Position numbers and translations under genes: made by a program. The notes under the pieces are model-generated. The model was not told where the DNA came from and searched no databases. It saw only the letters and a program-made list of their open reading frames with translations. A stretch of DNA of 64,000 bases from JAEUMD01 sp036768475 (lineage in GTDB: Bacteria; Pseudomonadota; Alphaproteobacteria; Rhizobiales; Hyphomicrobiaceae): positions 1 through 64,000 of the forward strand of contig DAIPMW010000007.1 of NCBI GenBank assembly GCA_036768475.1, read 5' to 3'. Shown piece by piece: positions 17,139 through 26,007 of the stretch. Position 1 is the stretch's first letter. The number at the start of each line of letters is the position of its first letter.

Positions 17139-18032
17139 ATGTTCAAGGGCTCAAATACCGCGCTCATCACGCCATTCCGCAACGGTGCGGTGGACGAGAA
17201 GGCGCTGGCAAACATCGTCGATTGGCAGATCAGAGAGGGAACGCATGGTCTCGTTCCGGTCGGCACGACCGGCGAAAGCCCCACCCTCGATTATGAGGAG
17301 CACAAGCGCGTCATCGAGATCACCATCGAAGTCTCGGCTGGCCGCGTTCCGGTGATCGCCGGCACCGGGTCGAACTCGACCTCCGAGGCGATTGAGCTGT
17401 CGCAACATGCCGAGAAGGCTGGCGCGAGCGGTCTTCTGATCGTCACGCCTTATTACAACAAGCCGACCCAGGAAGGGCTCTATCAGCACTTCAAGGCGAT
17501 CAATGACGCGGTCGATACACCGATTATCATTTACAACATACCGGGTCGCTCGGTGGTCGACATGTCGGTAGCGACGATGGCGCGGCTTTATGAGCTGAAG
17601 AACATCGTCGGCGTGAAGGACGCAACCGCAAACCTCGCCCGCGCCTCCCAACAGCGTCTGGCAATGGGACCGGACTTCTGCCAGCTCTCCGGCGAGGATG
17701 CGACTGCTCTGGGCTTCATGGCTCACGGCGGTCACGGCTGCATCTCGGTCGCCTCCAACGTCGCGCCGCGACTGTGCGCGGACTTCCAGAACGCTTGCAT
17801 GAAGGGCGATTTCAAGACGGCACTGGCGCTGCAGGACAGGCTGATGCCGCTGTTCGACGCCATGTTCGTGGAGACCAATCCGGGGCCCGTGAAGTACGCT
17901 GTGTCGCGTCTCGGATTTTGCACGGCCGAATCACGCCTGCCGATGGTCCCGGTCTCCGAGGAGACCAAGCGCGTCGTCGATGCGGCGATGGGTAAGGCCG
18001 GCCTGCTCGATGCCGCCAGGGCCGCCGAATAG
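17139..18032 (+). CDS. dapA: 4-hydroxy-tetrahydrodipicolinate synthase
   Basis: A 297-residue enzyme condensing pyruvate with aspartate semialdehyde in the lysine/diaminopimelate pathway. Motifs: MFKGSNTALITPF at the start, PVGTTGESPTL with the Thr-Thr pair, the tyrosines in IVTPYYNKPTQEG and IIIYNIPGRS, and the Schiff-base lysine in NIVGVKDATAN. The ATG at 17139 fits the family start. smpB follows 42 bases later, a common pairing in this group. Confidence 0.95.
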   Translation: MFKGSNTALITPFRNGAVDEKALANIVDWQIREGTHGLVPVGTTGESPTLDYEEHKRVIEITIEVSAGRVPVIAGTGSNSTSEAIELSQHAEKAGASGLLIVTPYYNKPTQEGLYQHFKAINDAVDTPIIIYNIPGRSVVDMSVATMARLYELKNIVGVKDATANLARASQQRLAMGPDFCQLSGEDATALGFMAHGGHGCISVASNVAPRLCADFQNACMKGDFKTALALQDRLMPLFDAMFVETNPGPVKYAVSRLGFCTAESRLPMVPVSEETKRVVDAAMGKAGLLDAARAAE

Positions 18033-18074
18033 GTCGCGACGTCCCACACATCTGACAGTTGAGGAATGGGGCCT

Positions 18075-18551
18075 ATGGCCGCCAGCAAGGACGACGGCCG
18101 CAAGCGGATTGCGGAGAACCGCAGGGCACGCTTCGAGTTCCGCATCGGCGAGGACATCGAGGCAGGCCTCGTGCTGACCGGAACCGAGGTCAAGTCGCTG
18201 CGCAAGGGCCAGGCCAACATCGCCGAGAGCTATGCATCGGTGGAGGACGGCGAGTTGTGGCTCGTTAATGCCTACATCGCCGAATACCCCGAGGCTGGCC
18301 CCTTCTTCCAGCACGAGCCGCGCCGCAAGCGGAAGCTGCTCATCTCAAGGCGTGAGCTGCACAAACTTGCCATCGCCATCGATCGCAAGGGCATGACGCT
18401 TGTGCCGCTGTCGATCTACTTCAATGCCAAAGGCCGGGCGAAGCTGAAGCTCGCGCTGGCCGAGGGCAAGAAGCTGCACGACAAGCGCGAAGATGCCGCC
18501 AAGCGCGACTGGAACCGCCAGAAGGCGCGGCTCATGCGCGAGAAGGGGTGA
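18075..18551 (+). CDS. smpB: SsrA-binding protein SmpB
   Basis: A 158-residue tmRNA-binding protein for trans-translation. Seen: ENRRARFEFRIGEDIEAGLV, LTGTEVKSLRKGQANI, FFQHEPRRKRKLLISRREL and the basic C-terminal tail KLHDKREDAAKRDWNRQKAR that mimics the codon-anticodon helix. The start at 18075 (MAASKDDG) is preferred; an in-frame ATG at 18066 adds three residues. Located after dapA. Confidence 0.95.
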   Translation: MAASKDDGRKRIAENRRARFEFRIGEDIEAGLVLTGTEVKSLRKGQANIAESYASVEDGELWLVNAYIAEYPEAGPFFQHEPRRKRKLLISRRELHKLAIAIDRKGMTLVPLSIYFNAKGRAKLKLALAEGKKLHDKREDAAKRDWNRQKARLMREKG

Positions 18552-18627
18552 AGACGCAGTTGGCAATTTCCCGGGATCACACAATGGGACCAGTCCGGGG
18601 ATCGCGTTTTTTGGATGAGGGGAAAGA

Positions 18628-19167
18628 ATGGCGGAGCCCTGGCCGTGGCCGGCGCCAGCGGATGATGGCGCGGCGGTCCATCTCGTCGCAGGCACGCGAC
18701 TGCCGACGATAGCGCTGCCATCTTCTGCCGGCGTCGCTATCGACCTGTCACGGCTTGACGGCCGCGCGGTCGTCTTTGTCTATCCATTCACTGGTACGGC
18801 GGGAAAGCCAAATCCACCTGGCTGGGACGACATCGCGGGCGCCCATGGCTCCACGCCCGAGGCGCAAGGTTTCCGCGACCTGATGCCGATGTTTGCGATG
18901 AAGTCCGTCAAGGTATTCGGCTTGAGTGCCCAGGCGAGCGCGGATCAGCAGGCATTCGCACGGCGCCAATCGTTAACATATCCGTTGCTGTCCGATTCCG
19001 ACTTTCGCTTCACAGATGCGCTGCGCTTGCCACGGTTTGCAACCGGAGGCGTCACGTATTTGAAGCGACTGACTTTAATCTTGCGCGCTGGCGTCATCGA
19101 ACGCTGCATGTACCCCGTCCACCCGCCGCATACACATGCCGAGCAGGTTTTAACCGTGCTGGGTTGA
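18628..19167 (+). CDS. Peroxiredoxin-like protein lacking the peroxidatic cysteine
   Basis: A 179-residue thioredoxin-fold protein of the AhpC/TSA-Redoxin group. The fold pattern is clear: LPTIALPSSAGVAIDLSRL, VVFVYPFTGTAGKPNPPGWD, YPLLSDSDFRFTDALRLPRF and the C-terminal PVHPPHTHAEQVLTVL. Relatives carry a CTPQSC-type motif after GxPGARG; here the site reads GAHGSTPEAQGFRD, so both expected cysteines are replaced (Ser and Gln). The only cysteine is near the C-terminus (ERCMYP). Peroxidase activity by the usual mechanism is therefore unlikely. It stands after smpB with its own spacer. Confidence 0.75.
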   Translation: MAEPWPWPAPADDGAAVHLVAGTRLPTIALPSSAGVAIDLSRLDGRAVVFVYPFTGTAGKPNPPGWDDIAGAHGSTPEAQGFRDLMPMFAMKSVKVFGLSAQASADQQAFARRQSLTYPLLSDSDFRFTDALRLPRFATGGVTYLKRLTLILRAGVIERCMYPVHPPHTHAEQVLTVLG

Positions 19168-19317
19168 TCCCGCGATGCGATGCATTGGCCGAATGCAGGC
19201 AAGGATTGGCAACTGCAATACACTCCCGGGAAACTGGGTGTGAGCGGTTCAGTTGCATTCGAGTGCGCATGCTAACGTGATCGTAAATGTTTGATGGCAC
19301 GGTATGGGTGGCAGGGC

Positions 19318-19713
19318 ATGATGCCTGCCGAGGCACGGCAATATGTAATGAGGCCGACTGTGAGCGTACCTAGTCTTGCGTCTGATCGCTTCTGGAACCA
19401 ATTCAGGGCCGACATCGCCGACACCCTTTCCGATGAGCAGAAAGGGGAAATCGACCGGGTTCTCAGTCTTCCAACGGGGGCGTCTGCCGTTGGACCCGGT
19501 GATCTGCGATTGTCGTTTGGATGGTGCTTCGTGCGCTTGATGTGGGGACTGGAAAAGCGCAATTCGGATCGCGTCAAACGCGACGAAAAGGTCCATCCCA
19601 TAATGACGCGTCGCAATGCGCCGATGCTGGCGTCGCTGTTCGCCGGCTATGCTGCGCTGTGGTACGTCGCACTCAGCCTGGGTCTGGCCGGTATCGCTTA
19701 CCTCTGGCTCTGA
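19318..19713 (+). CDS. Small membrane-anchored protein, unknown
   Basis: A 131-residue protein with a polar, helical N-terminal two-thirds and one or two membrane segments at the C-terminus (MLASLFAGYAALWYVALSLG and LAGIAYLWL). The start is uncertain: ATG at 19318 preceded by GGCAGGG, or ATG at 19348. No family recognised. It lies between the peroxiredoxin-like gene and a convergent DUF3775 gene. Confidence 0.6.
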   Translation: MMPAEARQYVMRPTVSVPSLASDRFWNQFRADIADTLSDEQKGEIDRVLSLPTGASAVGPGDLRLSFGWCFVRLMWGLEKRNSDRVKRDEKVHPIMTRRNAPMLASLFAGYAALWYVALSLGLAGIAYLWL

Positions 19714-19778
19714 CCTCGGATACCTTTACCATTTCACATCTAGCTTGCTTGCTTGGCGGTCGCGATGAGCCGCTCCGA

Positions 19779-20168
19779 CTACAGCACGTCGCTCTCTGCG
19801 TCCTCGACAGACACACCCATCCTATCCAGACCTTCTTCGAGATAATCGGCAAGTAGCGGCTGTCCTAAGAGGTATTCGGCAACGGAATTGACACGCTCGT
19901 TCTGCGCCGTCTCGACCGCCTCGTCGAAGTCCTCCGGATCGTACGTGCCGCGGCCGACCCAGCACAGCGCTACGAGTTGGGTCTGCTCGTCATCGTTCAG
20001 GGCGTCGATGAAAGCCACGAGTTCGTCGTGCAGACCCTGGTCGGTTCCGCTTTCCTCACCGCCCGTGTCCTCCTCATTATCCGTGTTCCATGCATCGACC
20101 TTGGCGTCAAACTCGCGTGCGCGGATAATGACGTGAGCAACCTTCTCGGGAGCGATTTCCATCGGCAT
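19779..20168 (-). CDS. DUF3775 family protein
   Basis: A 129-residue acidic protein. The features PEKVAHVIIRAREFDAKV, a central acidic linker (NEEDTGGEESG), AFIDALNDDEQTQLVALCWV and GRGTYDPEDFDEAVETAQ, then SVAEYLLGQPLLADYLEEGL, fit the DUF3775 family of alphaproteobacteria. The function is unknown. Monocistronic, with a 388-bp upstream spacer. Confidence 0.8.
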   Translation of the reverse strand: MPMEIAPEKVAHVIIRAREFDAKVDAWNTDNEEDTGGEESGTDQGLHDELVAFIDALNDDEQTQLVALCWVGRGTYDPEDFDEAVETAQNERVNSVAEYLLGQPLLADYLEEGLDRMGVSVEDAESDVL

Positions 20169-20556
20169 TTCTGGCCTCGTCGCGGCATCCAGGGCTTCGG
20201 CTTCAGTGCATCGACCGGTGGAAGGCCCGAGTCAAGCAGTCCGTTCCCATCAGACAACGAAGTGCAGTCTTCCGCAATTGCTAAACGCCGCGACATCAGG
20301 TCAGCAGCCGATGGCTGCGCGGGCGGTCTTCAAACGGTGTCTCCAGCCGTGGCAACGAACGAACCGCCCCGGATTGCGGCAAGATCGGAACGTCTGAAAG
20401 CGCGTGTGCGCTCAAGCTCCCAGCGAAGGCATGAATCAGGTTCTCAATCAGGAATCGGGGAATGCCAATGCGGCCAATATGGTCCCGCCGGATCGCGATC
20501 CGCGCTGACACATGGTACGGTCATAGCCATCATTGATGCCCATGGAATCTGTGGCG
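20169..20556. other. Intergenic region
   Basis: The spacer between the DUF3775 gene and the uracil-DNA glycosylase gene (both leftward) contains no gene I can support. A 25-codon frame at 20430-20507 is too short to judge. Confidence 0.4.
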
Positions 20557-21279
20557 TCAACTCGCAGACGAGGCGCTCGGTCCGGCACCATCAATCGCGG
20601 TGCGAATGTTCGCAAACACATCCCGGAACATTTGCGGCGTGAGGCGCCCCGTATTGGTGTTGTAGCGCGAGCAATGGAAACTGTCGGCCAGCGTCAATCC
20701 ATTGTCGAGCGCGTGCATGGTCCCGTGCGCGAACCGATGCGCAGCCTTCCTGACGCCGAGCGTGGATAGGATCTGATCGTGAGCGATGCGGCCGAGCGCC
20801 AGGATCACGACCAGCCGCTGTTGTGCGGCAATGCGGCCGGCGAGGAACGGCCGGCAGTTGGTGATCTCCGATGAGGTTGGTTTATTTTCCGGCGGTACGC
20901 ACCGAACGGCATTGGTGATCATGCAGTCCTTGAGCTTGAGGCCGTCGTCGGCCGCAGCCGCATAGCATCCGCGCGCAAAGCCGAAATCCAGCAACGTCTG
21001 ATAGAGGAGATCGCCAGCATAATCGCCGGTGAAAGGGCGCCCCGTGCGGTTGGCACCCCTGAGGCCAGGCGCCAGACCGACGATGAGCACCCGACCTTGT
21101 GGATCGCCGAAGGACGGCACCGGCGCGTTGAACCACTGCGGCTCCGCGCGCTCATTCGCAGCCCGGAATTCAGCGAGCCTCGGGCACAACGCGCAGTCGG
21201 CCGCCGGCTCCGGTAGACCTGCCGTGAATGCTTCGATCGTTGAATTTGCGATGCCGGCTGAGATTTTCGCACGCGCCAT
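20557..21279 (-). CDS. Uracil-DNA glycosylase, family 5 (UDGb-type)
   Basis: A 240-residue DNA repair enzyme that removes uracil and related deaminated bases. Four cysteines expected to bind a [4Fe-4S] cluster are visible: CALC near residue 29-32, then C in LKDCMITNAVRCVPPENKPT region, and ITNCRPFL. The family 5 active-site motif is LAPGLRGANRTGRPFTGDYA, which lacks the polar Asp/Glu of family 4 (GEAPG). The start at 21279 (MARAKIS) gives normal length; the frame is open further upstream through repeat DNA. A family B repeat lies in its upstream region. Confidence 0.88.
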   Translation of the reverse strand: MARAKISAGIANSTIEAFTAGLPEPAADCALCPRLAEFRAANERAEPQWFNAPVPSFGDPQGRVLIVGLAPGLRGANRTGRPFTGDYAGDLLYQTLLDFGFARGCYAAAADDGLKLKDCMITNAVRCVPPENKPTSSEITNCRPFLAGRIAAQQRLVVILALGRIAHDQILSTLGVRKAAHRFAHGTMHALDNGLTLADSFHCSRYNTNTGRLTPQMFRDVFANIRTAIDGAGPSASSAS

Positions 21280-21331
21280 GGGGTAACCTTGCGTCTGATC
21301 GGCTGGGGTGGAAACGCTCCGGTTTCCAGCA

Positions 21332-21400
21332 GTTTTAGCTGAAGTGCACAGCGGTTCAGCGTGAAAGAAATGGCTCAGAACAAAGGGTTGGATCGTGGAT
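21332..21400 (+). repeat. Intergenic repeat family B, copy 1
   Basis: The segment TTTTAGCTGAAGTGCACAGC, then GGTTCAGCGTGAAAGAAATG, GCTCAGAACAAAGGGTTGG, is closely matched at 31514-31580 and more loosely at 44263-44335. It lies upstream of the uracil-DNA glycosylase gene. Confidence 0.7.
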
Positions 21401-21544
21401 GTGTTTACGCCAAATATAAAAACGGTCTCAGCCTGCGCTGAGACCTGCGTATGCATATATTCAGTGAGTGTCGAGCGCAGCAAGCCGATGATCGGCAGCC
21501 CACGCCGCGTGTCGTACGTGCTGGGGCTGCACCACAGATCGTTA

Positions 21545-22189
21545 TCAGAGTCCGTCAGCCAGGTCTTCGGCGTCCTCGTAGGGAACAGGCTCGGCAACGC
21601 CGCGATGGTTGCTGCGCTGATTGTAGCCACGTGCATTCCCCTCGCGTCCCGCCCTCTGCGCCGGGTCGCGGCCGATGACGGCTTCGAGGTCCGCAAGGTC
21701 GATGAACTGATCGGCTTGCCGCCGCAACTCATCGGCAATCATGGGTGGCTGGGTCTGCAGCGTGGACAGAACGCTGACACGCTTCCCTTTTTGCTGCAGC
21801 GCTGCAACCAGACCGCGAAAATCACCGTCACCGGAGAAGAGAACGATGTGGTCGAGCGTATCGGCGAGGCGCATGGCGTCGACAGCAAGCTCGATGTCCA
21901 TGTTGCCTTTCACCTTGCGTCGACCGGTGGAGTCGGTGAATTCCTTGGTCGGCTTGGTCACCATCGTATAGCCGTTGTAATCGAGCCAATCGATGAGAGG
22001 ACGAATTGAGGAGTATTCCTGATCTTCCGCAAGCGCCGTGTAGTAGAGCGCACGCACGAGATGCGCACGTTGCCGGAAATGTGCGAGCAATCGCTTGTAG
22101 TCGATGTCAAAGCCGAGCGCCCTCGAAGTCGCATAAAGATTTGCGCCGTCGATGAAGAGTGTGATCCGCTCGTGAGGGTAGAAGTGCAT
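21545..22189 (-). CDS. NYN domain protein (LabA/DUF88 family)
   Basis: A 214-residue protein with a PIN-like NYN nuclease fold. The acidic residues lie in ITLFIDGANLYATSRALGF (D), KVKGNMDIELAVDAMRLAD (D, D) and HIVLFSGDGDFRGLVAALQ (D, D), so the putative metal site is complete. The C-terminal 45 residues are a variable, polar tail. Such proteins are widespread in alphaproteobacteria and predicted to act on RNA; the substrate is unknown. Commonly placed near rpoZ and rsh, as here. Confidence 0.88.
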   Translation of the reverse strand: MHFYPHERITLFIDGANLYATSRALGFDIDYKRLLAHFRQRAHLVRALYYTALAEDQEYSSIRPLIDWLDYNGYTMVTKPTKEFTDSTGRRKVKGNMDIELAVDAMRLADTLDHIVLFSGDGDFRGLVAALQQKGKRVSVLSTLQTQPPMIADELRRQADQFIDLADLEAVIGRDPAQRAGREGNARGYNQRSNHRGVAEPVPYEDAEDLADGL

Positions 22190-22779
22190 GTTCTGTTCCA
22201 GTGCGTACAGATTGGCGTAATTGCTCAGACCATGTATAATTCTGGGTGGTTCACTCGCCCAGCCCTATTAATCGGTATCCGAATGATTGCTCCTAACCCA
22301 CCCGAAGAGACTAAAACGTTAGCCTACACACATATTTATGGATGAATATGTGCGCGCCTTTTGGGGGAGGCAATGTGGGTTGCCGAATAACAGATTTTCA
22401 ATTGTGCGATGTAAATCATTCGCCAGCTCACTGGTCAGTTGCCGGATACTGACCGACCAGTACACTGAAATCAGGAATAAATCCAGCAATCTGTATTCGG
22501 GCCATTCATAAACAACGCCCGTCAGATGTAAACCCTTCCTCGACACACCACAGACAGTGGTCGAGAATTTTCAACGACGCTCCATAGATAGGTGCAGGTC
22601 TGATTTCATCAAGGAGGCGGGTTGAAAATCGGTCCTGTTCATGCGAGAGAGTTCTCAAACTGGCTTTGGGCAAGGGGCGCGGCGGCCGCGCTCCGGTTGC
22701 TGTGTGCCTTGAGCCGATTGGCGTGTTGCAAGCCGAGACACGTCCATTAACCGTTCAAACCACCGAAAGGACGCCGCTG
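22190..22779. other. Intergenic region upstream of rpoZ
   Basis: This 590-bp divergent spacer is AT-richer than its surroundings and contains the inverted repeat GGTCAGT-N8-ACTGACC (22433-22454), which could be an operator or hairpin. I find no gene; promoters for the NYN gene and rpoZ must lie here. Confidence 0.4.
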
Positions 22780-23208
22780 ATGGCTCGCGTCACCGTCGAA
22801 GATTGCGTTGATAAGGTTCCCAACCGGTTCGAGCTTGTTCTGCTCGCCGCCCATCGCGCGCGCACCATTGCCGGGGGCGGCGCCATTACAGTTGATCCCG
22901 ACAACGACAAGAATCCGGTCATCGCGCTGCGCGAGATCGCTGAGGTGACAGTGCCATCTGAGGACATGCGCGAAAGCCTGATCCACTCGATCCAGAAGAA
23001 TGTCGAGGTGGACGAGCCTGAGGCCGTCGCCGCTCCGCTTCTGCCCAGTGACCGGCGGTCCCCGGTTCTTGGCCGCGACGACCACTCGACCGACACCGTC
23101 GTCGATGTGATGACCGAAGAGCAGCTCCTGCGCGGCCTCGAGGCGCTGACGCCTTCGGAGCCCTCGGCGACCGGCGGCAGTGGCGGCCCGCGCGACCGCG
23201 GCCGTTGA
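22780..23208 (+). CDS. rpoZ: DNA-directed RNA polymerase omega subunit
   Basis: A 142-residue omega subunit that assists folding and assembly of beta prime. Begins MARVTVEDCVDKVPNRFELV, followed by LAAHRARTIAGG and NPVIALREIAE, all family hallmarks. The C-terminal 60 residues are the long variable tail usual in Hyphomicrobiales. The ATG at 22780 follows GAAAGGA. It lies upstream of rsh, the standard order. Confidence 0.95.
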   Translation: MARVTVEDCVDKVPNRFELVLLAAHRARTIAGGGAITVDPDNDKNPVIALREIAEVTVPSEDMRESLIHSIQKNVEVDEPEAVAAPLLPSDRRSPVLGRDDHSTDTVVDVMTEEQLLRGLEALTPSEPSATGGSGGPRDRGR

Positions 23209-23345
23209 TTTGGGGGCGGGGTTGATCTCAACGCCCAGTCGCGTGACGGCCGGCTCCCGCGTGCGCTGCTCGCCACCGGAGCAGCGGGCGGGGTGAAACG
23301 CATTGCTCCCCATGCCGCTTCTGGTGGTAAGGAGTCCGCCCGGAC

Positions 23346-25679
23346 ATGATGCGTCAGTATGAACTCGTTGAACGGGTTCTGAGCTACGATCCAAAGGCCG
23401 ACGAGGCGCTGCTCAACCGCGCCTATGTCTATGCAATGCGGGCGCATGGCGCACAGAAGCGTGCAGATGGCGCGCCCTATTTTTCCCATCCTCTGGAAGT
23501 TGCTGCGATCCTGACCGAGTTCAAGCTCGATGATGCGACGATCGCAACGGCGCTGTTGCATGACGTGATCGAGGACACGGATACAACGAGGTCCGAGATC
23601 GACCAGTTGTTCGGCGGCGAGATCGGTGCACTCGTCGATGGTCTCACCAAGATCAAGAAGCTTGACCTGGTCACAAAGGAGGCGCAGCAAGCGGAGAATT
23701 TTCGCAAGCTTCTCGTCGCCATATCATCCGATATTCGCGTGTTGTTGGTGAAGCTTGCCGACCGACTGCACAACATGCGCACGCTCGAGCACAAGAAGCC
23801 CGCAAGCCGCCGTCGGACATCCGAGGAAACGCTCGACATCTATGCGCCGCTGGCTGGCCTCATGGGCATCCAGGCGATGCGTGACGAGTTGGAGGATCAC
23901 GCATTTCGCTGGCTGCATCCCGAAGCCTATGAAGCGGTGACCGGTAAGCTTGCCGAGTTGCGCAAGAAGAACGAGAACCTCGTCGAGGACATTCGCCTGT
24001 CGCTCAGCCGCAAGCTTGACGAGATGGATGTCGAAGCCGAGGTCAGGGGCCGCGAGAAGCGGCCTTACGCCATCTGGCGCAAGATGCAGAACAAGCAGAT
24101 CTCGCTCGAACAGCTGTCCGACATTTACGGCTTTCGCATCATCGTTGCGAATACGGACGACTGCTATCGCGTACTGGGTGTCGTCCATCGCACGTGGCAG
24201 ATGGTTCCGGGCCGCTTCAAGGACTACATTTCCGTTCCCAAGCGCAACAACTACCGCTCGCTGCACACCACATTGATCGGGCCGCGCGCACAGCGCGTCG
24301 AGCTGCAGATCCGCACCCGCGAAATGCACGAGGTGGCCGAATACGGCATCGCGGCGCACGCGCTCTACAAGAACGGGATGATGCTGAAATCGGCCGTGGC
24401 CGACGCGGCTCGTGGCGCTGTGACCGACGATGGCGAGATCTCGGCACGGATGATCGCAGCCGCGGAGGCGAATGGTGCCCACGTCGTTCACGCGCATGTC
24501 CCAGAGATTGAGGAAAACCCGTATTTCCGTTTGCGCCAGCTCGTCGGAACGCTTCTGGAAGGCTCCAATTCCGAGGAGTTCCTGGAGCACACAAAATTGG
24601 AGCTCTTCCACGACCAGGTCTTCTGCTTCACGCCCAAAGGTCGGCTAATCGCCCTGCCGCACGGCGCCACCGCGCTCGATTTTGCGTATGCCGTCCATAC
24701 CGATATCGGCAACACCGCTGTCAGTGCCTATGTCAACGGCCGGCGATCGCCGATCGATACGATCCTGCGAAATGGCGACGAGGTGCAGATTCTGACATCC
24801 AAGACGCACCGGCCACCCTTGGTGTGGGAAAAGTTTGTAGCCACCGGCCGTGCCCGCAGCGCCATCCGCAAGATAGCCCGCGAAGCAGCGCGCCAGCAGT
24901 ATTCCGAGCTGGGCCGCCGTCTCCTGGCGTCCAAATTTGAGGCTGCCGAAGTCGCTTTCAGCGACGAAAAGGTGCGCCGCGTCATGGCCCGCCTCAATCA
25001 GAAATCTCTGGAGGACCTCTACGCTGCCGTAGCGCGCAACGAGCTGGGGCCATCGGTTGTCATCAAGGCGGTCGCACCTGACGCCCAGTTGCCCGCGCCA
25101 GCAACGCCTGCGCGCCGCCCGCGCAACCGCTACGACACCGTCCAGAACCAGGAAGGCTGGTTCAACCTCTCAAAAGTGATGGGGCTGAAGTTCAAGCTCG
25201 GCAACATTGCGGCGGGCGAGCAGGCGGTCAAGCCCGGCAGTGCACCATTGCGCATTATGCGCTCGGACGTGCCGGTGGTGTTCGAGGAAGGGGGAGCCGT
25301 TCCCGGCGACCGCATCGTCGGCGTTCTGACACCGACAAACGGTATCCACATCTTCCAGATCCACTCGCCGCGCCTGCAAGAGCATGAGCACGACAATTGG
25401 ATCGATGTGACCTGGGACCTCGACCCTGGGCAGCCGGTCCGGTTTCCCGCACATATTTCGGTGACGGCACTCAACGAGCCAGGTTCGCTGGCCGAAATCG
25501 CCCAGGTGATCGGTGAAGCCGACGGCAATATCGACAACGTCAAGATGATGCACCGCGGCGCCGACTTCACGGAGATGAGGATCGATCTGGAGGTATGGGA
25601 TCTGGCCCACCTCAACCAGATCATCGCCGGCCTGCGCCAGAAGGCGGTGGTCAATACGGTCGAGCGGGTGTTCGAGTAA
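23346..25679 (+). CDS. rsh: Bifunctional (p)ppGpp synthetase/hydrolase
   Basis: A 777-residue RelA/SpoT homologue controlling the stringent alarmone. Domains in order: HD hydrolase (about 25-200; HDVIEDTDTT), synthetase (about 230-350; RFKDYISVPKRNNYRSLHT), TGS (about 420-485; TPKGRLIALPHGATALDFAY), a helical region, and a C-terminal ACT domain (about 705-777). The HD motif is intact, so hydrolase activity is expected. Single Rsh proteins of this kind are typical of alphaproteobacteria. Two ATGs in tandem at 23346 and 23349 make the exact start uncertain by one residue. Confidence 0.96.
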   Translation: MMRQYELVERVLSYDPKADEALLNRAYVYAMRAHGAQKRADGAPYFSHPLEVAAILTEFKLDDATIATALLHDVIEDTDTTRSEIDQLFGGEIGALVDGLTKIKKLDLVTKEAQQAENFRKLLVAISSDIRVLLVKLADRLHNMRTLEHKKPASRRRTSEETLDIYAPLAGLMGIQAMRDELEDHAFRWLHPEAYEAVTGKLAELRKKNENLVEDIRLSLSRKLDEMDVEAEVRGREKRPYAIWRKMQNKQISLEQLSDIYGFRIIVANTDDCYRVLGVVHRTWQMVPGRFKDYISVPKRNNYRSLHTTLIGPRAQRVELQIRTREMHEVAEYGIAAHALYKNGMMLKSAVADAARGAVTDDGEISARMIAAAEANGAHVVHAHVPEIEENPYFRLRQLVGTLLEGSNSEEFLEHTKLELFHDQVFCFTPKGRLIALPHGATALDFAYAVHTDIGNTAVSAYVNGRRSPIDTILRNGDEVQILTSKTHRPPLVWEKFVATGRARSAIRKIAREAARQQYSELGRRLLASKFEAAEVAFSDEKVRRVMARLNQKSLEDLYAAVARNELGPSVVIKAVAPDAQLPAPATPARRPRNRYDTVQNQEGWFNLSKVMGLKFKLGNIAAGEQAVKPGSAPLRIMRSDVPVVFEEGGAVPGDRIVGVLTPTNGIHIFQIHSPRLQEHEHDNWIDVTWDLDPGQPVRFPAHISVTALNEPGSLAEIAQVIGEADGNIDNVKMMHRGADFTEMRIDLEVWDLAHLNQIIAGLRQKAVVNTVERVFE

Positions 25680-26007
25680 CGCGTGTATCCAGCGTGGCGC
25701 GAAAGCTTTAAAAGCTAAGTGTATGTGTCAGCGGCTTGCGTTGTATCGAAGTCGCAGTGATCTGCTGGACAGCCGTTCGGTAAATAGATTTGATCCGCAA
25801 CCCAGCCTTCGTATCGTAACATCTCGTAAAGCTTGGGATGCGCATCGCCAGTCCCCACTTGGTGATAGTGGCGTTCGGTGTTGCTCACCCTAGCGCAGCG
25901 ACCGGCTGCCGCGTTGCGGAGTTCGGAGCAAAAGGGGAAATTCGCGCCGAATTTTTGGGCTGCGGCATGAGTGGCAAGCCGCGGAACCGGATGAGGTCAG
26001 AACCCAA
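25680..26007. other. Intergenic region
   Basis: The 328-bp stretch between rsh and the DUF2062 gene contains no recognisable gene or repeat. Confidence 0.4.

Noticed and set aside
20430..20507. 25-codon frame upstream of the uracil-DNA glycosylase gene
   Set aside because: Too short, no ribosome site or recognisable feature.
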